A model generated the notes under the pieces. It was not told the origin of the DNA. It did no database searches and was given only the letters and a program-made list of their open reading frames with translations. Made by a program: the position numbers and the translations under genes. A DNA stretch of 50,266 nt from Streptomyces albiflavescens. Lineage in GTDB: Bacteria; Actinomycetota; Actinomycetes; Streptomycetales; Streptomycetaceae. Location of the stretch: positions 210,907 to 261,172 of the forward strand of contig NZ_BMMM01000007.1 of the NCBI RefSeq assembly GCF_014645835.1, read 5' to 3'. Shown in pieces: positions 34,778-42,974 of the stretch; positions within the stretch are counted from its first letter, which is position 1; each line of letters starts with the position of its first letter.

Positions 34778-36796
34778 TCAGCGGTTCCAGGGGCGGCGTG
34801 CCGCCGCCACCTGTGCGAGCACCTGCTGGAGCACCTGGCTGCCCGCCGGCACGAGCGCGGGCTCGTAGGTCCAGGCGTGCCCGACCCATGGATCGGCGAG
34901 GTGGTCGTCAGGCACGGGGGTGAGGCGCAGCAGCGAGCGCCAGAGCGGGTCGAGCAGCGGCCCGTAGGCGGCGGCGTCCTCCCGGTCGGCCACCATCATG
35001 AGATGGACGCCGACGGCCGGGCCCTCATCCGCGAGATAGCGCAGCTGGGTCACGGCGCGGTCGTCGAAGCCGTGCGGGAAGTCGTTGACGATCAGCAGTT
35101 GCTCGGCGGTATCGAAGCCCGGCGGCAGCGAGTCGGCCGCTCCGCCGCGCATCGCCATCTGCACCAGGTCGACGCGCTGGGTGAGCCGTGCCAGGACGTC
35201 GGCCACGCCCGCCGCGCCGGCGGCGGGCGGGCCGTCGAGCACCCCGGACTGCACCAGCGGCATGAGGGACGAGGCACCCGAACCGGCCGGGTCGATGACG
35301 TGCACCGTGAACTCACCGGCGGGGTACACGGCGAGCAGCCGCGCGGCATGCGCCACCGCCGTGTCCATGGCGAGGCGGCGCACTTCGTCGGAGTCGACGA
35401 GCGAGCCGTCCAGGCCGGCGCGGCCGCTGTCTATCCACAGGCCCCGCTCCAGCGGAAGCCGGACAAGCATAGGAATGCTCAGACCCTCGCTCTCGGGCAG
35501 ATGGAGGTCGCCGAGGCGCAGTGCCATGGGGATCTCCATCGGTACCCGGTAGCCGTGCCAGACCGGGTTGTCCCAGCGCGCGTACGCCGCGGGCAACGCG
35601 GGCTCGACGACGTCGGCCTCGGCGGTGAGCTGTGCGAGGTCACGGTCGAGTGCCGCCCTGGCCTGGTCGACGAGCTGGGCGTGCTTGGCCTGGGCCGCCT
35701 CGCGCGCGGCGTCGCCCTGCCCGCCGATCCTGCTGCGCGGGTCGGACAGGACCTTGTCGAGCTCCTGCTCCATACGCGAGTCGGCGAAGTCGACGGCGCT
35801 GCGATACGCGGCAGCGGTGCGGGCCAGGTCCTCGAACATGCCCCACACCTGGTTGTAGAGCCGCTCCTCCATGGACCAGCCGGTCGCATCGCCCGCGACG
35901 GGCTGTGCGGGCTGCCCGGGCGGGGCCGGTGGCGCGGTCGGCGGGGGCGGGGGCGGGGCCGCGGTCTGCCGGCCGGGGTGGCTGTAGTTGATCGGGTCGC
36001 CTGCCGTGGGCGCGGCGGGCTGGGTGACCGCGGAGGGGTCCGGAGCGGGACTTCCCTGCGGCGCCGTGGTGCCTTGCGGACCCGCTGCATCGTACGGGGA
36101 CGAAGACAGCGGGGCCGGCGCTACGTGTCCCGCGGAGCCCTGGGGCCCGGTGTACGGCTGGTCCGGTCCCGGCGCAGAGGTGGCCGCCTGCCGTGAGCGG
36201 TCACCGTCGGGTGTACGCGGCGGGGGTGCCGCCACCGAGCGGGCCAGGCCCTGGACCACCGCTTCGTTGATACTGCCCGCGAGCTGCTGGGCCTCGGGCA
36301 GGCCCTGGTCGGTGAGGAGTTCGGCGAGGCCGCCGGCGTATCCCTGGCCGACCGCCCGGACCTTCCAGGCGCCTTGCCTGCGGTAGAGCTCCAGGGCGAC
36401 GACGGCCGACTCGGCGTCCAGGCCGGTGATGGTGTAGCTGGCGACCTCGGAGCCGTCGAGGCCGGTGACCGCGACGAAGGGGGCGGCGACGGCGCCGAAC
36501 CGGACCGGGCCGCCGACCCCGGACGGCAGTGCGAGCAGCACACTGACCCGGTGCACGGTCTCCGGCAGGGCGTCCAGGTCGAACGCAAGGCGGTGGTCGG
36601 CCGCCGCCTGCTTGGAGACCTCGAGTCCGGGCAGTGTGGGCGCGCCCGGGTGGGCCACCCACTCCACACCGCGGACCTTGCCCTGCTCGTCGCTGAGCGT
36701 GGCCCCGGCCACGATCGGCTTGCCGGCCGAAACACGGACCTCAAGACGGACCTGGGAGAGCGAATGGTTCTGCCCCCGGACCAGCTCGGCCGTCAT
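34778..36796 (-). CDS. TerD-domain protein with long linker and large C-terminal domain
   Basis: A protein of 672 residues. Residues 1-190 form a TerD domain (VRGQNHSLSQVRLEVRVSAG start, ...SEVASYTITGLDAESAVVAL, ELYRRQGAWKVRAVGQGYAG), the Ca2+-binding fold of tellurite/stress systems. Residues about 200-310 are a Pro/Ala/Gly/Gln linker. The remaining 360 residues contain a helical stretch (AAAYRSAVDFADSRMEQELD) and then an alpha/beta domain with RLPLERGLWIDSGRAGLDG, FTVHVIDPAGSGASSLMPLV, EQLLIVNDFPHGFDDRA and VGVHLMMVADREDAA. That order (strand, DPAG, a Walker-B-like LLIVND, then a strand after) resembles FtsK/HerA-like ATPases known from Ter systems, though no plain Walker A is seen. ATG at 36796 follows GGGGGACAAGG. 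It is 42 bases from the second TerD gene. Confidence 0.8.
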   Translation of the reverse strand: MTAELVRGQNHSLSQVRLEVRVSAGKPIVAGATLSDEQGKVRGVEWVAHPGAPTLPGLEVSKQAAADHRLAFDLDALPETVHRVSVLLALPSGVGGPVRFGAVAAPFVAVTGLDGSEVASYTITGLDAESAVVALELYRRQGAWKVRAVGQGYAGGLAELLTDQGLPEAQQLAGSINEAVVQGLARSVAAPPPRTPDGDRSRQAATSAPGPDQPYTGPQGSAGHVAPAPLSSSPYDAAGPQGTTAPQGSPAPDPSAVTQPAAPTAGDPINYSHPGRQTAAPPPPPPTAPPAPPGQPAQPVAGDATGWSMEERLYNQVWGMFEDLARTAAAYRSAVDFADSRMEQELDKVLSDPRSRIGGQGDAAREAAQAKHAQLVDQARAALDRDLAQLTAEADVVEPALPAAYARWDNPVWHGYRVPMEIPMALRLGDLHLPESEGLSIPMLVRLPLERGLWIDSGRAGLDGSLVDSDEVRRLAMDTAVAHAARLLAVYPAGEFTVHVIDPAGSGASSLMPLVQSGVLDGPPAAGAAGVADVLARLTQRVDLVQMAMRGGAADSLPPGFDTAEQLLIVNDFPHGFDDRAVTQLRYLADEGPAVGVHLMMVADREDAAAYGPLLDPLWRSLLRLTPVPDDHLADPWVGHAWTYEPALVPAGSQVLQQVLAQVAAARRPWNR

Positions 36797-36838
36797 TGCC
36801 TTGTCCCCCTATGTCGCTTCTTGTGCTGCGCCGGCTGC

Positions 36839-37417
36839 CTACAGATGCGGCAGGATCGCGGGCATCAGGTCCTGGAACGTACGGCCGTTGGCCGGCGTGC
36901 CGAGGGCCGTCATCTGCCAGCCCGCGCCCGCGCGGTGCACCTTCGCCATGATCTGGGCCGTGTACTGTCCGCCGCCCGCGAGCGTGTAGCGGGCGAGCTC
37001 CTGGCCGTTGGTCTCGTCGACCAGACGGCAGAACGCGTTCTGCACTTCCTGGAACGTCTGGCCCGTGAAGGAGTTCACGGTGAAGACGATCTGGTCGATG
37101 TGGACCGGGATGCGCTGCAGGTCGACGAGGATCGCCTCGTCGTCGCCGCCCTGGCCCACGCCGCCGACCAGGTTGTCACCCGTGTGCCGTACGGAGCCGT
37201 CGTCGCTGACGAGGTGGCGGAAGAACACCACGTCGACGGGCTGCTTGTCCGCGAACAGGACGGCGGAGGCGTCGAGGTCGATCTCCCGGGTGCGCGAGCC
37301 GAACAGCCCGCGCCGGGGGGCCGCCTGCCAGCCGAGCCCCATGCGCACCGCGGTCAGGGTGCCCCCGTCGTTCTTCTGCAGACTGATGGCCTGACCCTTG
37401 GTCATGTTGACCGTCAC
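36839..37417 (-). CDS. TerD-family stress protein
   Basis: A stand-alone TerD domain of 192 residues, the usual length. GTG at 37417 is chosen: GAGAGGGGA lies 7 bases upstream and the next residues, VNMTKGQAISLQKNDGGTL, match the family start, while the 43 preceding open-frame residues do not. The Ca2+-binding core is complete: REIDLDASAVLF, then HTGDNLVGGVGQGGDDEAIL with the repeated acidic residues, then VDLQRIPVHIDQIVFTVNSF. Homologues are cytoplasmic or membrane-attached and are induced by tellurite, phage or oxidative stress; in Streptomyces TerD-like proteins also affect development. With the fusion gene just downstream and terC next, this is a small Ter cluster beside uvrB. Confidence 0.93.
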   Translation of the reverse strand: MTVNMTKGQAISLQKNDGGTLTAVRMGLGWQAAPRRGLFGSRTREIDLDASAVLFADKQPVDVVFFRHLVSDDGSVRHTGDNLVGGVGQGGDDEAILVDLQRIPVHIDQIVFTVNSFTGQTFQEVQNAFCRLVDETNGQELARYTLAGGGQYTAQIMAKVHRAGAGWQMTALGTPANGRTFQDLMPAILPHL

Positions 37418-37577
37418 GCGCTGTTCCCCTCTCGAACTGTCCCCTGTTGCCGCGGAGTCCGCGGATGACCAGAACCCTACGCAGCGGCACTGACAGTGCC
37501 GAACCCTGGGGCGCTCTTTGTGTCGGTCTTGCAACACAGCGCGCATATGCCGAGGTCCGGCACGGCCCGCGCGGGCG

Positions 37578-39719
37578 TCAGGCCAGGCCCGCTTCCTTCA
37601 TCTGGCGCAGCTCCTTCTTCATCTCGGACACCTCGTCGCGCAGTCGGGCCGCGATCTCGAACTGGAGATCGGCCGCGGCGGCGCGCATCCGCTCCGTCAT
37701 CTCCTCGATCTGCTCGGCGAGTTCGGCTGCCGGGCGGTCGGTCGGCACCGTCTCCTTGCCCTTGCCCTTGCCCTTGCCCTTGGCGGACTTGGCCGCCTTG
37801 CCGGCGAGCGAGGGCACGGGGGCCTTGGCGCCCTTGCCGTCCTTCGTCTTGCGGTAACCCGAGCCGAGCAGCTGCTCGGTGTCGACGTCCTCGCGGGCGA
37901 TCTGCGCCACGATGTCGTTGATCTTCTTGCGGAGGGGCTGCGGGTCGATGCCCTTCTCCTTGTTGTACGCGACCTGCTTCTCCCGGCGGCGGTTGGTCTC
38001 CTCGATGGCCTTCTCCATCGCCGCGGTGATCTTGTCGGCGTACATGTGGACCTGGCCGGAGACGTTGCGCGCCGCACGGCCGATGGTCTGGATCAGTGAC
38101 GTGCCCGAGCGCAGGAAGCCCTCCTTGTCGGCGTCGAGGATCGCCACCAGGGAGACCTCGGGCAGGTCGAGGCCCTCCCTCAGGAGGTTGATGCCGACCA
38201 GGACGTCGTACTCGCCGGCCCGCAGCTCGCGCAGCAGCTCGACGCGGCGCAGGGTGTCGACGTCGCTGTGGAGATAGCGCACCTGGATGCCGAGCTCCAG
38301 GAAGTAGTCGGTGAGGTCCTCGGCCATCTTCTTGGTGAGCGTGGTGACAAGGACGCGCTCGTCCTTCTCGGTGCGCTTGCGGATCTCGTGCACCAGGTCG
38401 TCGATCTGGCCCTCGGTGGGCTTGACGACGACCTCGGGGTCGATCAGACCGGTGGGGCGGATGATCTGCTCGACCTGACCGTCGGAGCGGGAGAGCTCGT
38501 ACTGCCCCGGGGTCGCCGAGAGGTAGACCGTCTGCCCGATGCGCTCCTGGAACTCCTCCCACTTCAGGGGGCGGTTGTCCAGCGCGGACGGCAGTCGGAA
38601 GCCGTGGTCCACAAGGGTGCGCTTGCGGGACGCGTCGCCCTCGTACATCGCGCCGATCTGGGGCACGGTGACGTGCGACTCGTCGATGACGAGCAGGAAG
38701 TCGTCCGGGAAGTAGTCGATCAGTGTGTTCGGCGGGGAGCCGGGTTCGCGGCCGTCGAAGTGCATCGAGTAGTTCTCGACTCCGGAGCAGGAGCCGATCT
38801 GGCGGAGCATCTCGATGTCGTACGTCGTCCGCATGCGCAGACGCTGGGCCTCCAGGAGCTTGCCCTGCTTCTCCAGCTCGGCGAGGCGCTCCCCGAGTTC
38901 CTTCTCGATGTCGTTGACGGCGCGCTCCATGCGCTCGGGGCCCGCCACGTAGTGGGAGGCCGGGAACACATAGACCTGATCGTCGTCGCTGATGACCTCG
39001 CCGGTGAGCGGGTGCAGCGTGGAAAGAGCCTCGATCTCGTCGCCGAACATCTCGATGCGCACGGCCAGCTCTTCGTAGACCGGGAAGATCTCGATGGTGT
39101 CGCCGCGGACCCGGAAGGTGCCTCGGGCGAACGCCACGTCGTTGCGCGTGTACTGGATGTCGACGAAGCGGCGCAGCAGGTCGTCACGGTCGATCTCGTC
39201 GCCGACCTTGAGCGAGACCATCCGGTCCACGTACTCCTGCGGCGTACCGAGGCCGTAGATGCAGGAGACCGAGGCGACCACCACGACGTCACGGCGGGTC
39301 AGCAGCGAGTTGGTCGCGGAGTGGCGCAGTCGCTCGACCTCCTCGTTGATCGAGGAGTCCTTCTCGATGTAGGTGTCCGACTGCGGGACGTACGCCTCGG
39401 GCTGGTAGTAGTCGTAGTACGAGACGAAGTACTCGACCGCGTTGTTCGGCAGCAGCTCGCGGAACTCATTGGCCAGCTGGGCGGCCAGGGTCTTGTTCGG
39501 GGCCATCACCAGGGTGGGGCGCTGGAGCTTCTCGATCATCCACGCGGTGGTGGCGGACTTGCCGGTGCCGGTCGCACCCAGCAGGACGACATCCTTCTCA
39601 CCCGCGCGGATGCGCTTTTCCAGCTCGGCGATGGCCGTGGGCTGGTCACCACTCGGCTGGTAGGGGCTGACGACCTCGAAGGGCGCCACCGAACGTTCGA
39701 TCTTGGATACGGGCCGCAT
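37578..39719 (-). CDS. uvrB: Excinuclease ABC subunit B
   Basis: The damage-verification helicase of nucleotide excision repair. ATG at 39719 (MRPVSKIERSVAPFEVVS) has GGTGGA upstream; ten further codons are open but not used. The protein of 713 residues has Walker A LLGATGTGKSATTAWM near residue 50, the DNA-strand-separating beta-hairpin YYDYYQPEAYVPQSDTYIEK near 95-115, VLVIDESHV-type Walker B (LLVIDESHVTVPQIGAMYEG), helicase motif VGINLLREGLDLPEVSLVAI and motif VI LIQTIGRAARN, and a C-terminal UVR domain (EEMTERMRAAAADLQFEIAA) that meets UvrC. Between the helicase and the UVR domain is a Lys/Gly run (AKGKGKGKGKE). It follows the Ter genes on the same strand but no shared operon is evident. 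Confidence 0.97.
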   Translation of the reverse strand: MRPVSKIERSVAPFEVVSPYQPSGDQPTAIAELEKRIRAGEKDVVLLGATGTGKSATTAWMIEKLQRPTLVMAPNKTLAAQLANEFRELLPNNAVEYFVSYYDYYQPEAYVPQSDTYIEKDSSINEEVERLRHSATNSLLTRRDVVVVASVSCIYGLGTPQEYVDRMVSLKVGDEIDRDDLLRRFVDIQYTRNDVAFARGTFRVRGDTIEIFPVYEELAVRIEMFGDEIEALSTLHPLTGEVISDDDQVYVFPASHYVAGPERMERAVNDIEKELGERLAELEKQGKLLEAQRLRMRTTYDIEMLRQIGSCSGVENYSMHFDGREPGSPPNTLIDYFPDDFLLVIDESHVTVPQIGAMYEGDASRKRTLVDHGFRLPSALDNRPLKWEEFQERIGQTVYLSATPGQYELSRSDGQVEQIIRPTGLIDPEVVVKPTEGQIDDLVHEIRKRTEKDERVLVTTLTKKMAEDLTDYFLELGIQVRYLHSDVDTLRRVELLRELRAGEYDVLVGINLLREGLDLPEVSLVAILDADKEGFLRSGTSLIQTIGRAARNVSGQVHMYADKITAAMEKAIEETNRRREKQVAYNKEKGIDPQPLRKKINDIVAQIAREDVDTEQLLGSGYRKTKDGKGAKAPVPSLAGKAAKSAKGKGKGKGKETVPTDRPAAELAEQIEEMTERMRAAAADLQFEIAARLRDEVSEMKKELRQMKEAGLA

Positions 39720-39759
39720 GGAATCCACCGTACGACCCCGCACTGACAACGGGGCCGGA

Positions 39760-40626
39760 TCACCAGCTCTGCGGGGTGCGGGAGCTGCGGTGCCGCTGGT
39801 TCCGCTCGGTGCGGGACGCAGGACGGCGGCCGGGGTGCGGGACGTCGGGGTGGGCCGGGATGCCGGGCCGGTGCTCCTTGGGGGTCCAGTCGGGCCTTCC
39901 CATGACCATCAGCGGGTCGAACATCACGACGACGCCCGCCAGACACAGGAAGACCAGGGGGCCGATCATCATGGGCCCGAGGAGGGCGGCGGGCGAGTCG
40001 CCCCCAGGGGTGCTGGACGTGCCGTGGAGATGGACGCTGAGGGCGGCCATGCCCGTGTAGTGCATGCCGCTGACGGCGAGCCCCATGACGAGACTGGCGC
40101 CCACGCTCCAGAGGAATCCCCTCACTTGTCCCGCCGCCCACAGGGCGGCTGTGGCGGCCACGACCGCTATGACGACCGAAGCGGAAACCGTGAGGGTGTT
40201 GTATTCGAGTCTTCCGTTGAGGCGCATGCCGGCCATGCCCAGGTAGTGCATCGTGGCGACTCCCAGACCGGTGATGGTGCCGCCGGTGAAGAGTGCCGTT
40301 CCGCGGGCGCCGCGGTAGCCGACGATGAAGATCCCGACGCCGACCATCACGATGGCCACGCCCAGGCTCGCGAACGTCGTCAGCTTGTCGTAGTGGATCG
40401 GGGTCTCCTTGATCGTGAACCCCATCATCGCGATGAAGTGCATGGTCCATATCCCCGAGCCGATCGCGGCCGAGCCGAGCGCCAGCCAGCCTGGGCGCCA
40501 GGACCGGGCGACGAGCATCGATCTGGTGGTGCAGCGCAGACCCAGCGCTCCACCCAGGCAGGCCATGAGGTAGGCCACCAGCGGTGTGACGAGTCCGTAA
40601 GTGAAGCCGTCGACCGTGCCCTGCAT
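39760..40626 (-). CDS. MHYT-domain integral membrane protein
   Basis: A membrane protein of 288 residues with seven helices. Its core carries three MHYT-type units, WTMHFIAMMGF near residue 75, ATMHYLGMAGM near 140 and SGMHYTGMAAL near 205, whose Met and His residues are proposed to bind copper or sense oxygen, CO or NO near the membrane surface. Most MHYT proteins are joined to GGDEF or histidine kinase domains; this one has none and ends in a short polar tail (PKEHRPGIPAHPDVPHPGRR), as in other Streptomyces. ATG at 40626 (MQGTVDGFTYG) is preferred over the longer frame for having GAAGGG upstream and for beginning right before helix 1. It reads away from the GDPD gene. Confidence 0.85.
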   Translation of the reverse strand: MQGTVDGFTYGLVTPLVAYLMACLGGALGLRCTTRSMLVARSWRPGWLALGSAAIGSGIWTMHFIAMMGFTIKETPIHYDKLTTFASLGVAIVMVGVGIFIVGYRGARGTALFTGGTITGLGVATMHYLGMAGMRLNGRLEYNTLTVSASVVIAVVAATAALWAAGQVRGFLWSVGASLVMGLAVSGMHYTGMAALSVHLHGTSSTPGGDSPAALLGPMMIGPLVFLCLAGVVVMFDPLMVMGRPDWTPKEHRPGIPAHPDVPHPGRRPASRTERNQRHRSSRTPQSW

Positions 40627-40848
40627 GTGCGGCTGCCCTTCCCGCCCTGTTGCTCCTGAAATTCCCTGAAATACCCCCACCCTCGGGGCCGCAAGAGCGG
40701 ACAGGGTCGAGGCAGAGAGTATGACTCCCACCGGAATGGTCGAACGATTTTCCGGCAAAGAATCACGGCCTCGCCCCACCTGTGCGCTGCCAGTGAGCGG
40801 ACTTGGACAACTCCATTCAATCTGTGGCCATCTCGCACCCCTTCTCCG

Positions 40849-40877
40849 TTGACTCTCTGCTGTCACTCTTGTGCTGT
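40849..40877 (+). promoter_or_regulatory. Possible promoter of the GDPD gene
   Basis: TTGACT (40849-40854) is a good -35 and lies 17 bases before TGCTGT (40872-40877), a poor -10, 28 bases before the start. No PHO-box-like direct repeat is seen. Confidence 0.3.
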
Positions 40878-40905
40878 CAGTGATCACTCGACGCTAGGAG
40901 AAGGA

Positions 40906-41775
40906 ATGCACGCGCGCGTTGCTGCCGCCACGACCGCCGCGCTTCTAGGGGGCGCTGTTGTGATACTCCCCAGCCCGCACGCCCGGGCCGGGTCCCAGAG
41001 CACCGGCCCAGTGATCGTCTCCCATCGCGGCGCCTCCGCGTATGCCCCCGAGAACACCCTGGCCGCCATCGACAAGGCGGCGGCAATGGGATTCAACTGG
41101 GTCGAGAACGACGTCCAGCGCACCAGGGACGGTGAACTCGTCGTCGTGCACGACGCCACGCTGGCGCGTACGACCGACGTCGAGCGGGTCTATCCGAACA
41201 GGGCTCCCTGGAAGGTCAAGGACTTCACCGCCGCGGAGATCGCTCGCCTGGACGCCGGGAGCTGGTTCAGCTCCCGGTACACGGGCACGCGCGTGCCGAC
41301 ACTGAAGCAGTACATGAACCGTGTCTCGCACAACCACCAAAAGCTCGTCCTGGAGATCAAGAATCCCGCTCTCTATCCCGGCATCGAGCGAGAGACTCTC
41401 AAGCTCCTGAGCAACGAGGGCTGGCTCGATCCGGCGCATCTGAGGAGCAGCCTGCTCGTCCAGAGCTTCAGCGCGGACAGTGTGCGAACCGTCCACGACC
41501 TGCGCCCGGGCATCAGGACGGCCTTCCTGGGCAAGCCGTCGATCGCACAGCTCCCCCAGTACGCCCGATTCGCCGATCAGATCAACGCGGATCACACCTC
41601 CCTCTCGTCCGCCTACATTTCCGCGGTCCACGGAGTCCGGGGACCGCACGGCAGTCCGATGAAGGTCTTCGCCTGGACCGTGAATGACGCGAGCACCGCC
41701 AGGCGCCTGGCCGGATTCGGTGTGGACGGCATCATCACGAACGTGCCCGACGTCATCCGGAGGACATGGGGGTAG
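40906..41775 (+). CDS. Secreted glycerophosphodiester phosphodiesterase
   Basis: Cleaves glycerophosphodiesters (from phospholipids or teichoic-acid-type polymers) to glycerol 3-phosphate and alcohol outside the cell, supplying phosphate and carbon. The protein of 289 residues starts with a signal peptide (VAAATTAALLGGAVVILPSP, likely cut after HARA). The catalytic HRGASAYAPENTLAAIDKA near residue 45 and VENDVQRTRDGELVVVHDAT with the metal-binding Glu/Asp and second His are complete; later family motifs are LVLEIKNPALYPGIE and FAWTVNDASTARRLAGFGVD followed by GIITNVPD. ATG at 40906 follows AGGAGAAGGA. A perfect long hairpin follows the stop. No phosphate-control box is apparent upstream. Confidence 0.93.
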   Translation: MHARVAAATTAALLGGAVVILPSPHARAGSQSTGPVIVSHRGASAYAPENTLAAIDKAAAMGFNWVENDVQRTRDGELVVVHDATLARTTDVERVYPNRAPWKVKDFTAAEIARLDAGSWFSSRYTGTRVPTLKQYMNRVSHNHQKLVLEIKNPALYPGIERETLKLLSNEGWLDPAHLRSSLLVQSFSADSVRTVHDLRPGIRTAFLGKPSIAQLPQYARFADQINADHTSLSSAYISAVHGVRGPHGSPMKVFAWTVNDASTARRLAGFGVDGIITNVPDVIRRTWG

Positions 41776-41792
41776 CGCCACGCAGCTCTCCC

Positions 41793-41832
41793 GCTCGTGG
41801 TGCGGACGTCTGCCCGCGTCCGCACCACGAGC
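41793..41832 (+). terminator. Long perfect hairpin terminator after the GDPD gene
   Basis: GCTCGTGGTGCGGACG (41793-41808) and CGTCCGCACCACGAGC (41817-41832) form a perfect 16-bp stem with an 8-base loop, 17 bases past the stop and before the start of the DNA repair gene at 41864. Confidence 0.85.
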
Positions 41833-41863
41833 GCTGTCAGTGGCGGGTCGTACGGTGGAGCGC

Positions 41864-42418
41864 ATGGACAGCCCTGGGCAGTACGAGCAGCCGGTCGTGT
41901 GGACCGTCGTAGGCACGGACATCGGTCCACTGATGCTGGCGGCGACACGCCACGGCCTGGTGAACGTGGTCTTCCACGCCACGGACGAAGTGCGCGACAA
42001 GGCGCTCGACCGGCTCGCCTCCCGTCTGGGCACGGAGCCCGTCGAGGCGCCCGGATCGCCTCTGCTGGCCGAGGCGATACGTCAGGTCGTGGCGTACTTC
42101 GCCGGCGAGCGGCGTGACTTCGAACTGCCGCTGGACTGGTCGCTGATCTCCGGGTTCAACCGCCAGGTGCTGCGCGAGCTGGCGTCCGGCGTCCCGTACG
42201 GCGCGGTCGTGGGCTACGGCGACCTGGCCGGGCGGGTCGGCCAGCCGGGCGCGGCGCAGGCCGTGGGCGTGGCCATGGGCTCGAATCCGCTGCCGGTCGT
42301 CGTGCCGTGCCATCGGGTGGTCGAGAGCGACGGTGGTATCGGCGGGTTCGGAGGCGGTCTGGAGACGAAGCGGAAGCTGCTCGCGCTGGAGGGAGTGCTT
42401 CCGGAGCCGCTGTTCTGA
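41864..42418 (+). CDS. ogt: Methylated-DNA--protein-cysteine S-methyltransferase
   Basis: Removes alkyl groups from O6 of guanine by moving them to its own Cys. The protein of 184 residues has the standard Ogt layout: an N-terminal alpha/beta part (VVWTVVGTDIGPLMLAATRH), RQVVAYFAGERRDFELPLDW, then the helix-turn-helix domain that flips the base (GVPYGAVVGYGDLAGRVGQP, GAAQAVGVAMGSNPLPVVVP) and the acceptor Cys in PCHRVVESDGGIGGFGGGLE. ATG at 41864 is chosen because GGTGGAG lies upstream and the prior 60 open-frame residues belong to the GDPD gene and its terminator. It stands alone. Its nearness to uvrB and uvrA is shared with no obvious common control. Confidence 0.94.
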   Translation: MDSPGQYEQPVVWTVVGTDIGPLMLAATRHGLVNVVFHATDEVRDKALDRLASRLGTEPVEAPGSPLLAEAIRQVVAYFAGERRDFELPLDWSLISGFNRQVLRELASGVPYGAVVGYGDLAGRVGQPGAAQAVGVAMGSNPLPVVVPCHRVVESDGGIGGFGGGLETKRKLLALEGVLPEPLF

Positions 42419-42497
42419 CAGCGGCCCCGAGAGCCGGGTGGTGGTGTCTCACCGCTGAGCCGGTGAAGTACACCTCGCTGCTGCGCCGGTGACCGCG

Positions 42498-42860
42498 TCA
42501 GAGGCTGATGTGGTACGCCTTGCGGAGCGTCTCGTGCACGGTCCAGGTGGTGCGGTCGCCCTCGCGCAGGATCGCCGCGTCGCCCGGGCCCACCTCGATG
42601 ACGTCGCCGCCTTCGACCTCGATCGTGGCGCGGCCGCTCACGACGACGAAGAGTTCATTCGCCTCCGTGTCGGTCACCACGCCGGGCGTGATCTGCCAGA
42701 CGCCGCGCAGCTGCTTGCCGTCGGCCGACTCCCACAGCACCTTGCCCGTCACGACCGGGTCGCCGGAAACGATCTGCCCCGCGTCCAGGGGCTCCGGTTC
42801 GAGCTCGGCGTCGGGGATGTGCACGGCGAAGGACGGGGTGGCCTGGGAGTTCATGGTCAT
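42498..42860 (-). CDS. Cupin-domain protein
   Basis: A small protein of 120 residues with a single beta-barrel. VWQITPGVVTDTEANELFVV leads into the barrel; ATIEVEGGDVIEVGPGDAAI and REGDRTTWTVHETLRKAYHI form the later strands. It lies close to the family of ureidoglycine-type and DUF861 cupins, but the usual metal ligands (two His and a Glu of motif 1) are only partly visible, so metal binding and the reaction are unknown. The ATG at 42860 lies in GAGCGGTCAT read from the plus strand; an ATG two codons later is an equal choice. It is divergent from the truncated formaldehyde dehydrogenase and has no operon partner. Confidence 0.8.
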   Translation of the reverse strand: MTMNSQATPSFAVHIPDAELEPEPLDAGQIVSGDPVVTGKVLWESADGKQLRGVWQITPGVVTDTEANELFVVVSGRATIEVEGGDVIEVGPGDAAILREGDRTTWTVHETLRKAYHISL

Positions 42861-42974
42861 GAGCGGTCACCTTAAGGGCATCCGGGAAAGACCTCACGCG
42901 GAGGGTGGCCGGAACGCGCGGCCGGTAGCAGACTCCGCCCTGCGCACAGCCGCTGGCATCCGAAGTCACGGAGC

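Noticed and set aside
40627..40905. PHO box or riboswitch before the secreted GDPD gene
   Set aside because: No GTTCACC-type direct repeats or known aptamer core seen; only a fair -35 hexamer.
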